Source: Isoptericola sp044389085 (GTDB lineage: Bacteria; Actinomycetota; Actinomycetes; Actinomycetales; Cellulomonadaceae). Taken from it: a stretch of DNA of 64,000 bases. Positions 36,644-44,700 of this stretch are shown here, piece after piece. The position numbers and the translations under genes were made by a program. Each line of letters begins with the position of its first letter. Position 1 is the first letter of the stretch. Location: the NCBI RefSeq assembly GCF_044389085.1, contig NZ_JBIRXP010000003.1:689011-753010 (forward strand), given 5' to 3'. The notes beneath the pieces are model-generated. The model saw only the letters and a program-made list of their open reading frames with translations, searched no databases and was not told where the DNA came from.

Positions 36644-37744
36644 TCATGCCTGGGCAGTCCGCAGAGCATCCGCAGGAATCGCCTCAGAGACCAGAGCGGC
36701 CGTCGCGGCACGCGTCTTGTCCTCAGCCGTCGGCCAGAGGTGGGAGTAGGTGTTGAGCGTGACCGTGGCGCTCGAGTGCCCTAGGGCGCGCTGCACCGTG
36801 ACGACGTCGCAGCCGGCAGCGATCAGGCCCGAGGCGAAGAAGTGCCGTAGGTCGTGGTGGCGGATGTCTTCAACTCCCGCTGCGCGCGTCGTGGACGACC
36901 ACCAGGCGTGAGCCGTCGTCGGGGGGAGCGGACCACTCGTGTTCCCGGCCATGACGAGCCACCCGTCCCGCGGCGTCCCGAACGCCTCGAGGTGCTGGGC
37001 GATCATCTGCAAGATCGAGTCCGGCAGGTACACGCCTCGCTCCGAGCCGTACTTGGGAGCCCGCTCGACCAGCCCGCCGCCCTTCTGGCGCTGCACCTGA
37101 CGGGCGACGTGCAGACGTCGGCGGAGGAAGTCGACGTCGTCCGCCTTCACCGCGGTCACCTCGCCGAGCCGCAGCCCCGCGAAGGCCGAGAGGTAGACCA
37201 GGGGGCGCCGGTACGGGTCGGATGCCTCGAGGATCGCGCCCACCTGCTCCGGGGTCGGGATCTTCATGGCGGCTTCCCGGCGACGCTGGCGGGGAAGTGC
37301 GATGCCCACCGACGGATCTACGACGATCAGCCGGTCACGGATCGCAGCCTTGAACGCCGCCCTGACGCCGTTCATCCGTGAGGCGACCGTCGTTGGCGCG
37401 AGACCCCTGGAAGTCATGGACTTGATCCAGCCCTCGAGGTGCGACGGGCGGATGTCCTTGAGCGGCACGTCCCCGAACGTCACCGACCGCCGCGTGAGGT
37501 CCATGGCCGTGTGCGTCGTGTCCTCCCACACCTGACGACTGGACCACGCCCGCCACCAGGAATCGAACGTGGTTCGTCCCGCCCGGGGGTCGGCATAGGT
37601 GCCCGTGACGATGGTCGCGGTGACCTCGTCTAGCCACCTCTGAGCGTCGATCTTCCTGGGGAAGTGCTTGGCGTGCTCCTTGCCGGCAGCATCGCGGTAG
37701 CGAGCTCGCCAGACCCCGTCAGGGCGCTTCTGGATGCTGGCCAC
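36644..37744 (-). CDS. int: Tyrosine recombinase (phage integrase)
   Basis: The 366-aa integrase has an N-terminal arm-binding domain (about 1-60), a SAM-like core-binding domain (60-150) and a complete catalytic domain: R192 (AGLRLGE), K231 (PKYGSERG), H297xxR300 (HDLRH), H323 (LGHSS) and nucleophile Y333 (NTYSH). All catalytic residues are present, so it should be active. It lies at the left end with its 3' end toward attL. The GTG start at 37744 overlaps the repressor gene's 3' end by 26 nt, so the two are co-transcribed. Confidence 0.95.
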   Translation of the reverse strand: MASIQKRPDGVWRARYRDAAGKEHAKHFPRKIDAQRWLDEVTATIVTGTYADPRAGRTTFDSWWRAWSSRQVWEDTTHTAMDLTRRSVTFGDVPLKDIRPSHLEGWIKSMTSRGLAPTTVASRMNGVRAAFKAAIRDRLIVVDPSVGIALPRQRRREAAMKIPTPEQVGAILEASDPYRRPLVYLSAFAGLRLGEVTAVKADDVDFLRRRLHVARQVQRQKGGGLVERAPKYGSERGVYLPDSILQMIAQHLEAFGTPRDGWLVMAGNTSGPLPPTTAHAWWSSTTRAAGVEDIRHHDLRHFFASGLIAAGCDVVTVQRALGHSSATVTLNTYSHLWPTAEDKTRAATAALVSEAIPADALRTAQA

Positions 37745-38264
37745 GTTCGCCGCCCTCTCGCGCCGTCCGGAGCACCTTGACGGGGTCCTGCGGCAGGCCT
37801 ACGAGGGCCCGACCGAGGCGCTTCTTCACTAGTTCGGTCTCTTCGGGATCGAGGGACTCGTTCAGTGCCAGCGCCGCTCCGGCGTCGGCCATCACCTCTC
37901 GTACCTGTCGGTACCGCTCTGCGGCTGTGATCAGGTCAGCTCTCGCCGACTGGACCTGCCACAGTGCGCGCGCGAACTCGGTCCGCTGCGTGTCGACCTC
38001 GCTGGGGTCAGCTTCGCCCGTGAGCTCGCCGACTGAGGCGTTGAGAACCGTCGACAGGCCGACGAGCTCAAGTACGGATGTCGGGCGTGTTCCTGTCTCG
38101 ATCTTTGCCACGGCGGTGGCAGGGACCGTGACGTTCTGCTCGGCGAGCATCTGAGTTACCTGCGCCTGGGTGAGGCGTGCCGATGCCCGCGCTGCCGCGA
38201 CGCGGCGGCCAAAGGCCACCAGCCGTGGGTCCTTCTCGGCGTCGCTCGCTCGCTTCTTCTCCAT
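37719..38264 (-). CDS. XRE-family helix-turn-helix regulator, probable immunity repressor
   Basis: The 181-aa protein has an N-terminal HTH of the XRE type (FGRRVAAARASARLTQAQVTQML, then VPATAVAKIETGTRPTSV) and a helical C-terminal part (about 90-165) likely for oligomerisation. There is no peptidase (LexA-like) motif, so it would not be cleaved in the SOS response. It is divergent from the excisionase gene and overlaps int, the position of a lysogeny repressor. ATG 38264 is the start. Confidence 0.85.
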   Translation of the reverse strand: MEKKRASDAEKDPRLVAFGRRVAAARASARLTQAQVTQMLAEQNVTVPATAVAKIETGTRPTSVLELVGLSTVLNASVGELTGEADPSEVDTQRTEFARALWQVQSARADLITAAERYRQVREVMADAGAALALNESLDPEETELVKKRLGRALVGLPQDPVKVLRTAREGGERGQHPEAP

Positions 38265-38292
38265 GAGTACAAACCCTATCTGCTCTCAGCGC

Positions 38293-38342
38293 TTGACACC
38301 AACGGGTTCGAGTGCCAGTGTTCTACGTGTCAGGTAGTACAC
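38293..38342 (+). promoter_or_regulatory. Divergent control region of the element with repressor dyad
   Basis: A TTGACA hexamer at 38293-38298 is a good -35 element for the rightward genes. A dyad with 9-bp arms GTGTTCTAC (38318-38326) and GTAGTACAC (38334-38342), one mismatch and 7-nt spacer, lies where the -10 region and start would be. It is a candidate operator for the XRE repressor. Confidence 0.55.
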
Positions 38343-38363
38343 CATAGTTCGTCAGGAGTAGAG

Positions 38364-38561
38364 ATGACGCGGACGCTGCTGAGGACGCCAGACGTCTCGA
38401 AGCTCACCGGCATCCCCGAGGGAACCCTTCGCTGGTTCAGGCACACAGGGCAGGGGCCCAAGAGCTTCACCCTCGGCAAGCGGCGGGTCGTCTATGACCT
38501 GGCCGACGTCGAGGAGTGGATCGAGGTCAGTCGAGCCGCCGCAGAACGGGAGCTGGCTTGA
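38364..38561 (+). CDS. xis: Excisionase-like HTH protein (MerR/AlpA type)
   Basis: The 65-aa protein is almost all a winged HTH: LLRTPDVSKLTGIPEGTLRWFRHTGQGPKSFTLGKRRVVYDLADVEEWI, the standard excisionase/AlpA pattern. AGGAG precedes the ATG at 38364 by 5 nt. It is the first rightward gene opposite the repressor. It could direct excision by the integrase and so control whether cpaF is restored. Confidence 0.85.
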   Translation: MTRTLLRTPDVSKLTGIPEGTLRWFRHTGQGPKSFTLGKRRVVYDLADVEEWIEVSRAAAERELA

Positions 38562-38577
38562 CCTCCACAAAGCCGAA

Positions 38578-38600
38578 GGGCCCGGCGGCAACCGGGCCCC
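38578..38600 (+). other. GC-rich hairpin before the 38660 gene
   Basis: GGGCCCGG and CCGGGCCC arms (one loop of about six nt, CGGCAA) form a tight stem in the leader between xis and the next gene. There is no T run. It might slow ribosomes or stabilise mRNA rather than terminate. Confidence 0.4.
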
Positions 38601-38659
38601 TCAACAACCAGAGCCGCGGCAACGGCTCCAGCAACACTCGCACCCAGAAGGAGCACGCA

Positions 38660-38980
38660 ATGTCCCTCCAGATTACAGCCCCGGACAACTTCACCCCCTA
38701 CGCCACTGTCGAGGTCCGCAGCACCACGGGCGCGGCCCCGATCAAGTTCCGGCGCGTCGGCGGCAACGACGTCGTGGTCGAGCTCGAGGACGGGGTCACG
38801 CAGGCCTATGACCGCCGAAACCTCCTGCTGGTCGTCCTCGGTCTCTACGAGGACGACGGCGAGGCCACGGCCGAGCAGTTGGTGGCCGTCGCCCACGCGC
38901 TCGGCCTCAAGGGCTCGGACGTCGTGCCGGACGACCCTGCGTGGCGCCTCCGCTGGACCGGCAGGCCGGACGCCCACTGA
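38660..38980 (+). CDS. Small protein of unknown function
   Basis: The 106-aa product begins MSLQITAPDNFTPYATVEVRS. The ATG at 38660 has GAAGGAG 6 nt upstream, much better than the possible TTG at 38558 that overlaps xis. No family is recognised. The N-terminal half looks beta-rich and the C-terminal half helical (AEQLVAVAHALGLKG). Position among early genes suggests a regulatory or replication-linked role, but there is no direct evidence. Confidence 0.65.
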   Translation: MSLQITAPDNFTPYATVEVRSTTGAAPIKFRRVGGNDVVVELEDGVTQAYDRRNLLLVVLGLYEDDGEATAEQLVAVAHALGLKGSDVVPDDPAWRLRWTGRPDAH

Positions 38981-38984
38981 GACC

Positions 38985-39024
38985 GAGCGACCCCGCCCGA
39001 AGGAGCCGGCGGGCGGGGTCGCTC
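38985..39024 (+). terminator. Perfect 15-bp hairpin after the 38660 gene
   Basis: Arms GAGCGACCCCGCCCG (38985-38999) and CGGGCGGGGTCGCTC (39010-39024) enclose a 10-nt loop containing AAGGAG. It follows the upstream stop by 4 nt and lies 23 nt before the next ATG. It may be a terminator or attenuator; a strong T run is absent. Confidence 0.55.
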
Positions 39025-39047
39025 CTGAGCCCCGGAAAGGGGGCAGG

Positions 39048-39746
39048 ATGGGCGATCCCCTGGAGGTCGATGGCAGCCGGCCCGCTGTGGCCGCTGTAGC
39101 GGCACTGCCACGTTCCTATCGCCTGACAGACGCCGAGTGGCGGGTACTCATGGTGCTCGCCTGCGACTCGTTTGACGGCAAGACCTCTGCGCCCGGCATG
39201 GACAACCTCGCGGAGTGGTCCGGTCTCTTGAGGTCTTCGGCCGCTCGAGCCGTGGCGCGACTCCTTGAGCCGACGGAGCATCGGCCTGCACTTCTGGCGA
39301 AGCCCGATGCGAGCCGCGGGCGACGTCGGACGGAGTACTCACTCTCGTTCAACCGTCCGGCCACACCGGACGGTTCAACCGTCCGGCCAACAGTCTCCGA
39401 ACAGTCTCCCGACCGTCCGGTGTGGCCGGACGGTCAACAGTCTCCGAACCGTCCGGTCACGCCGGACGCTCCCTTCTCCCTAGGAGCCCTTCTCCCCTCC
39501 CCGGACGACGACGTGGCGATGAACCGTCACGGTCACCACGACAACGCCATGAGGGGGTTGGAGGAATTGGTCTCAGACAGACGGCTCCCGATCAGTGCTG
39601 CCGAGCTGATCGCTCACGCCTATCGCCTTGGCAACGGGGATCCGTGGGAGGGATACAAGGAGATCAAGCACCGGACCGAACGGAACTTCGCCGGCTCCAA
39701 CGACCCGAAGGCCGTACTCATGGCCAGATTGCGGAGCGCAGCATGA
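39048..39746 (+). CDS. Winged-helix protein, probable replication initiator or organiser
   Basis: The 232-aa protein has an N-terminal winged-helix domain (about 20-100, YRLTDAEWRVLMVLACDSF... NLAEWSGLLRSSAARAVARL) like phage replisome organisers. A low-complexity linker (105-150) is encoded by inverted repeats, and the helical C-terminal domain is SAAELIAHAYRLGNGDPWEGYKE. In lambdoid and many actinophages the origin lies inside the initiator gene, and the repeats here fit that arrangement. The start is ATG 39048 after a purine-rich AAAGGGGG. A transcription regulator is the alternative. Confidence 0.6.
   Translation: MGDPLEVDGSRPAVAAVAALPRSYRLTDAEWRVLMVLACDSFDGKTSAPGMDNLAEWSGLLRSSAARAVARLLEPTEHRPALLAKPDASRGRRRTEYSLSFNRPATPDGSTVRPTVSEQSPDRPVWPDGQQSPNRPVTPDAPFSLGALLPSPDDDVAMNRHGHHDNAMRGLEELVSDRRLPISAAELIAHAYRLGNGDPWEGYKEIKHRTERNFAGSNDPKAVLMARLRSAA
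39352..39470. repeat. Iteron-like inverted repeats (possible replication origin)
   Basis: ACCGTCCGG-N5-CCGGACGGT occurs at 39352-39374 and 39412-39434 with perfect 9-bp arms, and a third copy at 39448-39470 has one mismatch. An extra half-site lies at 39378-39386. A second motif, caacagtctccgaac, repeats at about 39388 and 39435. All are in the linker of the winged-helix gene. Confidence 0.65.
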
Positions 39747-39770
39747 CAACCGATTTCGAGGAGCGCATCG

Positions 39771-40031
39771 ATGCCGACACCTGCTGAGAGCGTCACGCGC
39801 ATCTTCACGAGTCGCAAGAGCGAATACGTCGCATTTGTGCCGGACGGTGAGACCGAAGTCCGAGTGAGGTTCAAACCAAGTAACGGCCCTGCCCCATTTC
39901 GCTGTGACCGATGCGGAAAGCACCGGGAACCCACGTGCAAGCACGAGCACGCCGCTCGTTCTGCCTACCGACGACACATCAAGGAGTACCGCAATGGCCG
40001 ACACCACCGACGCCTCGACCGAAGCGCCTGA
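39771..40031 (+). CDS. Small cysteine/histidine-rich protein, putative zinc-binding
   Basis: The 86-aa frame has GAGGAG 7 nt before ATG 39771. It contains CDRCGKHREPTCKHEH, a CxxC...CxH set that could bind zinc. The tail is basic. It overlaps the scaffold gene start by 38 nt, so the last dozen residues are read in another frame. Function unknown. The overlap weakens the call, but the ribosome site and zinc motif support it. Confidence 0.5.
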   Translation: MPTPAESVTRIFTSRKSEYVAFVPDGETEVRVRFKPSNGPAPFRCDRCGKHREPTCKHEHAARSAYRRHIKEYRNGRHHRRLDRSA

Positions 40032-40437
40032 GCCGACCCAGGGGGGGACGACCGGGCCCGAGATTGCCCCCGAGGCCCCCGAGCAGGGCAAGGCGGGGCG
40101 CGAGGCTGCGAAGTACCGCACGCAGCTCCGCGAGACCGAGGCCGAGCGCGACACGCTACGAGAGACCGTTTCGGCCCTCCGCCGCGAGCAGGCGGAGGCG
40201 GCGCTGGACAAGACCCTTGCGCGACCCGAGTCCTTCTGGCTCACGGGTGCCACCGTGGACGAATACATCGACGAAGCCGGCAAGCTCGATCGAAGCAGAC
40301 TGATTGCTGACGCCCAGAGCGCCATCAGCAAGCAGGGAATTGCCGCATTCCGGCGATTCGCCGCCGCCGCCGATCAAGGTGCCCGCAGCGGTGAGACGTC
40401 CGGCGGGAAAACTTGGCAGGACGTCCTCGGCGGATAG
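39994..40437 (+). CDS. Phage scaffolding-like protein
   Basis: The 147-aa protein has a disordered Thr/Pro/Glu-rich start, a coiled coil (about 38-72, KYRTQLRETEAERDTLRETV) and a helical tail ending GKTWQDVLGG. This build and position directly before the capsid gene are typical of small scaffolding proteins in actinophages, which direct procapsid assembly. AAGGAG precedes ATG 39994 by 7 nt. Sequence-level identity is weak, so the call depends on context. Confidence 0.75.
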   Translation: MADTTDASTEAPEPTQGGTTGPEIAPEAPEQGKAGREAAKYRTQLRETEAERDTLRETVSALRREQAEAALDKTLARPESFWLTGATVDEYIDEAGKLDRSRLIADAQSAISKQGIAAFRRFAAAADQGARSGETSGGKTWQDVLGG

Positions 40438-40446
40438 GCAATTTCG

Positions 40447-40496
40447 CACCTGGCCTGGTATCCTTGGAGATGAGCGCAAGGATGCCGGGCCAGGTG
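40447..40496 (+). other. Long imperfect hairpin in the scaffold-capsid gap
   Basis: CACCTGGCC (40447-40455) pairs with GGCCAGGTG (40488-40496), and inside it ATCCTT pairs with AAGGAT. The 178-nt gap to the capsid gene has no reading frame, so the structure is likely RNA-level: mRNA processing, stability or attenuation. Confidence 0.5.
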
Positions 40497-40545
40497 CCCA
40501 ATCCATTCGCTCAGCCGCCCCAGGTGGGCAGCGCAGGTAGGCCAG

Positions 40546-40590
40546 GAGCCGCCGCGTAGAGGAACCCTTTCTTCCGCGTGCGGCTCTTTT
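40546..40590 (+). terminator. Terminator-like hairpin 26 nt before the capsid gene
   Basis: GAGCCGC (40546-40552) pairs with GCGGCTC (40580-40586), followed by TTTT; an inner CGCG pair extends the stem. Placed upstream of the major capsid gene, it could attenuate read-through from the scaffold transcript. Confidence 0.5.
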
Positions 40591-40615
40591 GCTGCCTGAG
40601 ATCCCAGGAGCATCC

Positions 40616-41455
40616 ATGACGATGTTCACCACCTCCACCGATGTCTCGGGAATCCTTCCTGACGACTACGGCCCCCTGATTGTTCAGCCCGTTCAGCGCG
40701 GCTCGATCGCCTACCAGGTCTCGACCAACCTGGGCACGACCTCCACGAAGATGCACGTGCCCATCGTGACCGATGACCCGTCCGCCGCGTGGGTGGCTGA
40801 GGGCGCCGAGATCACCCCGGACGACGGCACGCTCGACGAGCTCACCATCACCCCGACGAAGATCGCCGGCCTCACCGCGATCACCCGGGAGCTGGCCAGC
40901 GACTCCAGCCCCGCCGCAGCCGAGATCGTGGGCAGCGGCCTGGCGCGCTCCATCGCCACCCGGGTCGACCAGGCGTTCTTCGGTGCCCAGTCTGCGCCCG
41001 CGCAGTCCGGTCTCGGCGCCCTGTCGGGTGTCGCCACCGTTGACGCAGGCAGCGCGTGGGCCAACCTCGATCCCTTCCTCGAGGCCATCAGCAACACGGA
41101 GACCGTGGGCACGAACGTCACCTCCTTCGTGGCCAACCCCGCCGACGCCCTCCTCCTGGCCCAGCTCAAGGACCAGACCGGCAGCAACCGGCCGCTGCTC
41201 GGCTCGGACCCGACGCAGCCCACCCGCCGCCTCATCCACGGCGTCCCGCTGTACGTCTCACCTGCCGTCACCGCTGGCACGGTCTGGGGAATCCCTCGGG
41301 ACCGAGTGCTGGTCGTGACCCGTGAGGACGTGACCCTCGAGGTGGACAAGAGCGTGTTCTTCACGAGTGACCGAGTCGCGGTGAAGGCGATCATGCGCGT
41401 CGGCTTCGGCTTCCCGCACGCTGCCGCCGTCCAGAAGATCACCCTCGGCGCGTGA
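40616..41455 (+). CDS. Phage major capsid protein, HK97 fold
   Basis: The 279-aa protein matches the HK97-type major capsid family: an N-arm, then YQVSTNLGTTSTKMHVPIVTDDPSAAWVAEGAEI, TPTKIAGLTAITRELASDSSP in the spine helix region, and RVGFGFPHAAAVQKITLGA at the end. It lacks the delta domain and no protease gene is nearby, which fits assembly with a separate scaffold. AGGAG precedes ATG 40616 by 5 nt. The capsid is somewhat short for the family, which would be compatible with a small head. Confidence 0.9.
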   Translation: MTMFTTSTDVSGILPDDYGPLIVQPVQRGSIAYQVSTNLGTTSTKMHVPIVTDDPSAAWVAEGAEITPDDGTLDELTITPTKIAGLTAITRELASDSSPAAAEIVGSGLARSIATRVDQAFFGAQSAPAQSGLGALSGVATVDAGSAWANLDPFLEAISNTETVGTNVTSFVANPADALLLAQLKDQTGSNRPLLGSDPTQPTRRLIHGVPLYVSPAVTAGTVWGIPRDRVLVVTREDVTLEVDKSVFFTSDRVAVKAIMRVGFGFPHAAAVQKITLGA

Positions 41456-41740
41456 TCCCCATGACCGTCCTGGCGTCAACGTCAGCCTCTCCTCGGCTGG
41501 CCATGGCCGAAGAGAGGGAGCGATGGCCAGAGAGCTGCCCCTCCTCTTCGCGCAGCGATGACCTGACCAGCGCCAGGACTCGAGTGGCCCGCGTTCCATC
41601 GACGGCGCGCGGGCTGCTCCACCCCCCTGGCGGGGTCCCCTCTAGCCCGAGGATTCCGGACCGCCGGTGAGCGCTCTGACCCCCGCGAATAGTCCAAAAC
41701 TTTCGGCCCGGTAGGGATTCGAGCATAGGAAGGAGGCCTC
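41456..41740. other. Gene-free stretch, probable deletion scar
   Basis: In tailed phages the connector, tail terminator and tail tube genes normally lie between capsid and tape measure. Here 285 nt hold only short frames without ribosome sites, one of 72 codons rich in Ser/Pro/Arg. I see no promoter or clear hairpin. The stretch most likely marks the loss of several kilobases. Confidence 0.5.
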
Positions 41741-44700
41741 ATGGCCGATCGGTCTATCCGCATCGTGATGTCCGCTAGCGTCCAGGGCCTCGTCAACGGT
41801 TTCAAGACGGCTGGCACTGCTGCCAAGAACCTGAACGAGAAACTGGTGCAGAACGAGCAGGCGGCGCGGGACGTCACTACGAGCCTGGGCCTGATCGGCG
41901 CCGGCGCGCTCGCCGGTGCTGGTGTGGCGGTAAAGACTTTCGCCTCCTTCGACAAGCAGATGTCCGCGGTGAAGGCGACCGGTGGCGCCACGGCGGCGGA
42001 GCTGGCGAAGCTTCGCGAGAAGGCGATCGAGCTCGGGGCGTCGACGTCGTTCTCTGCCTCGGAAGCCGCAGCGGGCATCGAGAACATGCTCAAGGCGGGC
42101 GTGACGGCGCAGGACGCGCTCGGGGGCGGCCTCAAGGGTGCCCTCGACCTGGCCGCGTCCGGCGCGCTCTCAGTCGCCGAGGCTGCGGAGATCGCCGCTG
42201 GCACGATGACGCAGTTCAAGCTCGGCGGCGAGGACGTCACGCACATCGCCGACCTGCTTGCTGCGGGTGCCGGCAAGGCGATGGGCAACGTCTCGGACCT
42301 TGCGGGGGCGCTCAAGTACGCGGGCGTGCCCGTCGCTCAGCTCGGCGTGTCCCTCGAGGAGACGGTCGGCACCCTCGCGCTGTTCGCGAAGAACTCGATC
42401 GTGAGCGAGCAGGCCGGTACGTCGCTGCGCTCCATGGTCTCCTCCCTCACCTCGCCGTCGAAGGACGCGGCTAAGGAGATGGAGCAGCTCGGGATCAATG
42501 TCTTCGACGGCCAGGGGAAGTTCATCGGGCTCGCGGGCACGGCCGAGCAGCTCAAGACCCGCATGTCGGGGCTGACCGACCAGGAGCGCGCGAACTCCCT
42601 CGGTCGGATCTTCGGGAACGAGTCGCTGCAAGCCGCGAACGTCCTATACGACGCCGGGGCCAAGAAGGTCCAGGAAATGACCGCCGCGGTCAACGACCAA
42701 GGCTATGCCGCGCGGACCGCCGCGGCTCGCCTCGACAACCTGTCGGGCGATATCGAGGCGTTTGGTGGCGCCATCGAGTCTGCGTTCATCAAGGCGGGCT
42801 CAGGCGGGAACGACGTTCTGCGCGGCCTGACCCAGGGCACGACCAACCTTGTGAACGCGCTGGGTTCGATCGATGGCACCGTTCTTTCCGGCCTGACGAT
42901 TGCCCTCGGTGGGGGCGGCGCGCTCGCCCTCGCCGCCGGCGGGTTCGGCAAGCTTGTGATCGGCGCGAACAACGCCAACACTGCGCTCAAGAATCTCGGA
43001 GTCTCGTGGAAGACGGTCGGGAAGTTCGCCAGCGTTGCCGGCGGGCTTGTTGGCGTCGCCGCGATCGGCCTGACCGTATGGGCGGAAAGTGCCGCAAAGG
43101 CCCGGTCTGACACCGAGGAGTACATCGCAACGCTGGACGCGCTCGGCGAGACGACCGACGACACCTTGCGCACGATGAGTACCCGCCTCTCCGAGGATCG
43201 GGGGACCTTCTTCACAAACCTGTTCGGGAAGAATCCCGGTTCGATCCTCGAGCAGGCCAAGGAGATCGGCGTTGCGACGGAGGACGTTCAGGCCGCCATC
43301 CTTGGCAACGAGGGCGCTTACAACAAGGTTGCCGCCGCCGCAGAGCGCTACGCCGCGACGAACGAGGCTCGCGTCAACGGCACGATGCTGAACAGCGCCC
43401 AGTATGCCGAGCGGTTCACTGCGGCCATCGACGGACAGGCAAAGTCGCTGTCGGACGGCCAGAAAGAGCAGGCACTCAAGGCCCAGGCTGACGAGGAAGC
43501 CGGGGTTGCGCAGCAGGCGATCAAGGAGAACTACGCCACCACCACCGGCGCCATCGACGAGCAGGTGGCGTCGCTCGAGTCGCTGATCGCGGCGCAGCTT
43601 GAGGCGGCGGGCGTCGTCCTGTCGGCCCGCGAGGCACAGCGGGCCTACCAGGAGTCGCTCGATGCTGCGAAGAAGGCCCTCAAGGACAACGGCGAGACGC
43701 TCGACAACGGCACCGAGAAGGGCCGCGCCAATCAGGAGGCTCTCGACGGGATCGCAAAGTCGGCCCTCGACGTCGCGGCGTCGATGGAGCAGAACGGGGC
43801 CTCGCAGGAGAAAGTCCAGCGCACCGTCAAGAAGGCTCGTCGCGAGTTCATCGACATGGCGACCGACATGGGCATGCCCATCAAGAAGGCGCGAGAGCTC
43901 GCCGACGACCTGGGCCTGGTCCCAGGCAGCTACAAGGCGGACATTGAGGTCAACACGGCCGCGGCGTCAGCCGGGCTCCGCGACTTCCTGACCAAGGTCG
44001 AGCAGGCCGACGGCACCCTCAAGATCAAGGGTGACGGTGCGCCGGCGAAGCAGAAGCTCGAGGACGTCACCACGCAGGTGAACGAGGCCGACGGCTCGGT
44101 CACCATCCGCGCGAAGGACGGCACGGCAATCGCCACGCTGTCCGACTACACCGCGAAGATCAACGAGTCTGACGGCTCGGTCACGATCAAGGGGAAGGAC
44201 AAGCAGGGTCGCGAGACCGTGCTCAAGCTGACCTCTTGGGTTGGTGAGCAGGGCTCGGCGATCAAGGTCGACGCGGACACCGAGGATGCGAAGGACAAGG
44301 TCGGCAAGCTCGCCAAGCAGATCCTCCAGCTCCCGGACAAGAAGATCACGGTCACCGCGGACACGCGGGTCACCGGGCCGGGTATGACGACCGGCGGCCT
44401 TCCGTGGGGCGACGGTGAGGGAGCCGGTTGGACGGGCAGCACACCGCGCGGCGTCTCCCAGATGTCGAAGGCGGTCCGGTCAATGGATCCGGGCGCCCGG
44501 ATCACGTCGGGCTACCGGCCCGGCGCGGTCACGGCCACGGGCTACCCGAGCTATCACGGCATGGGTCGAGCGATCGACATCGTCTCCCCGAACATGGGCC
44601 GCACGTTCGACCTGCTGGCGCGCGCGTTCGGCTCGCGGGCGAAGGAGCTGTACTACACGCCGCGTGGGTTCATCCGCAACGGGCGCCGGACGAACGACGT

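Noticed and set aside
37719..38264. Integration-dependent immunity with attP inside the repressor gene
   Set aside because: The att core lies at the far side of the integrase gene and does not truncate the repressor on integration.
38558..38980. TTG start overlapping the excisionase stop for the 38660 gene
   Set aside because: The ATG at 38660 has a much stronger ribosome site, and the intervening sequence is a hairpin leader with low-complexity translation.
41452..41670. 72-codon frame after the capsid gene as a real gene
   Set aside because: There is no ribosome site, composition is Ser/Pro/Arg-rich and it overlaps the capsid stop; more likely a remnant.
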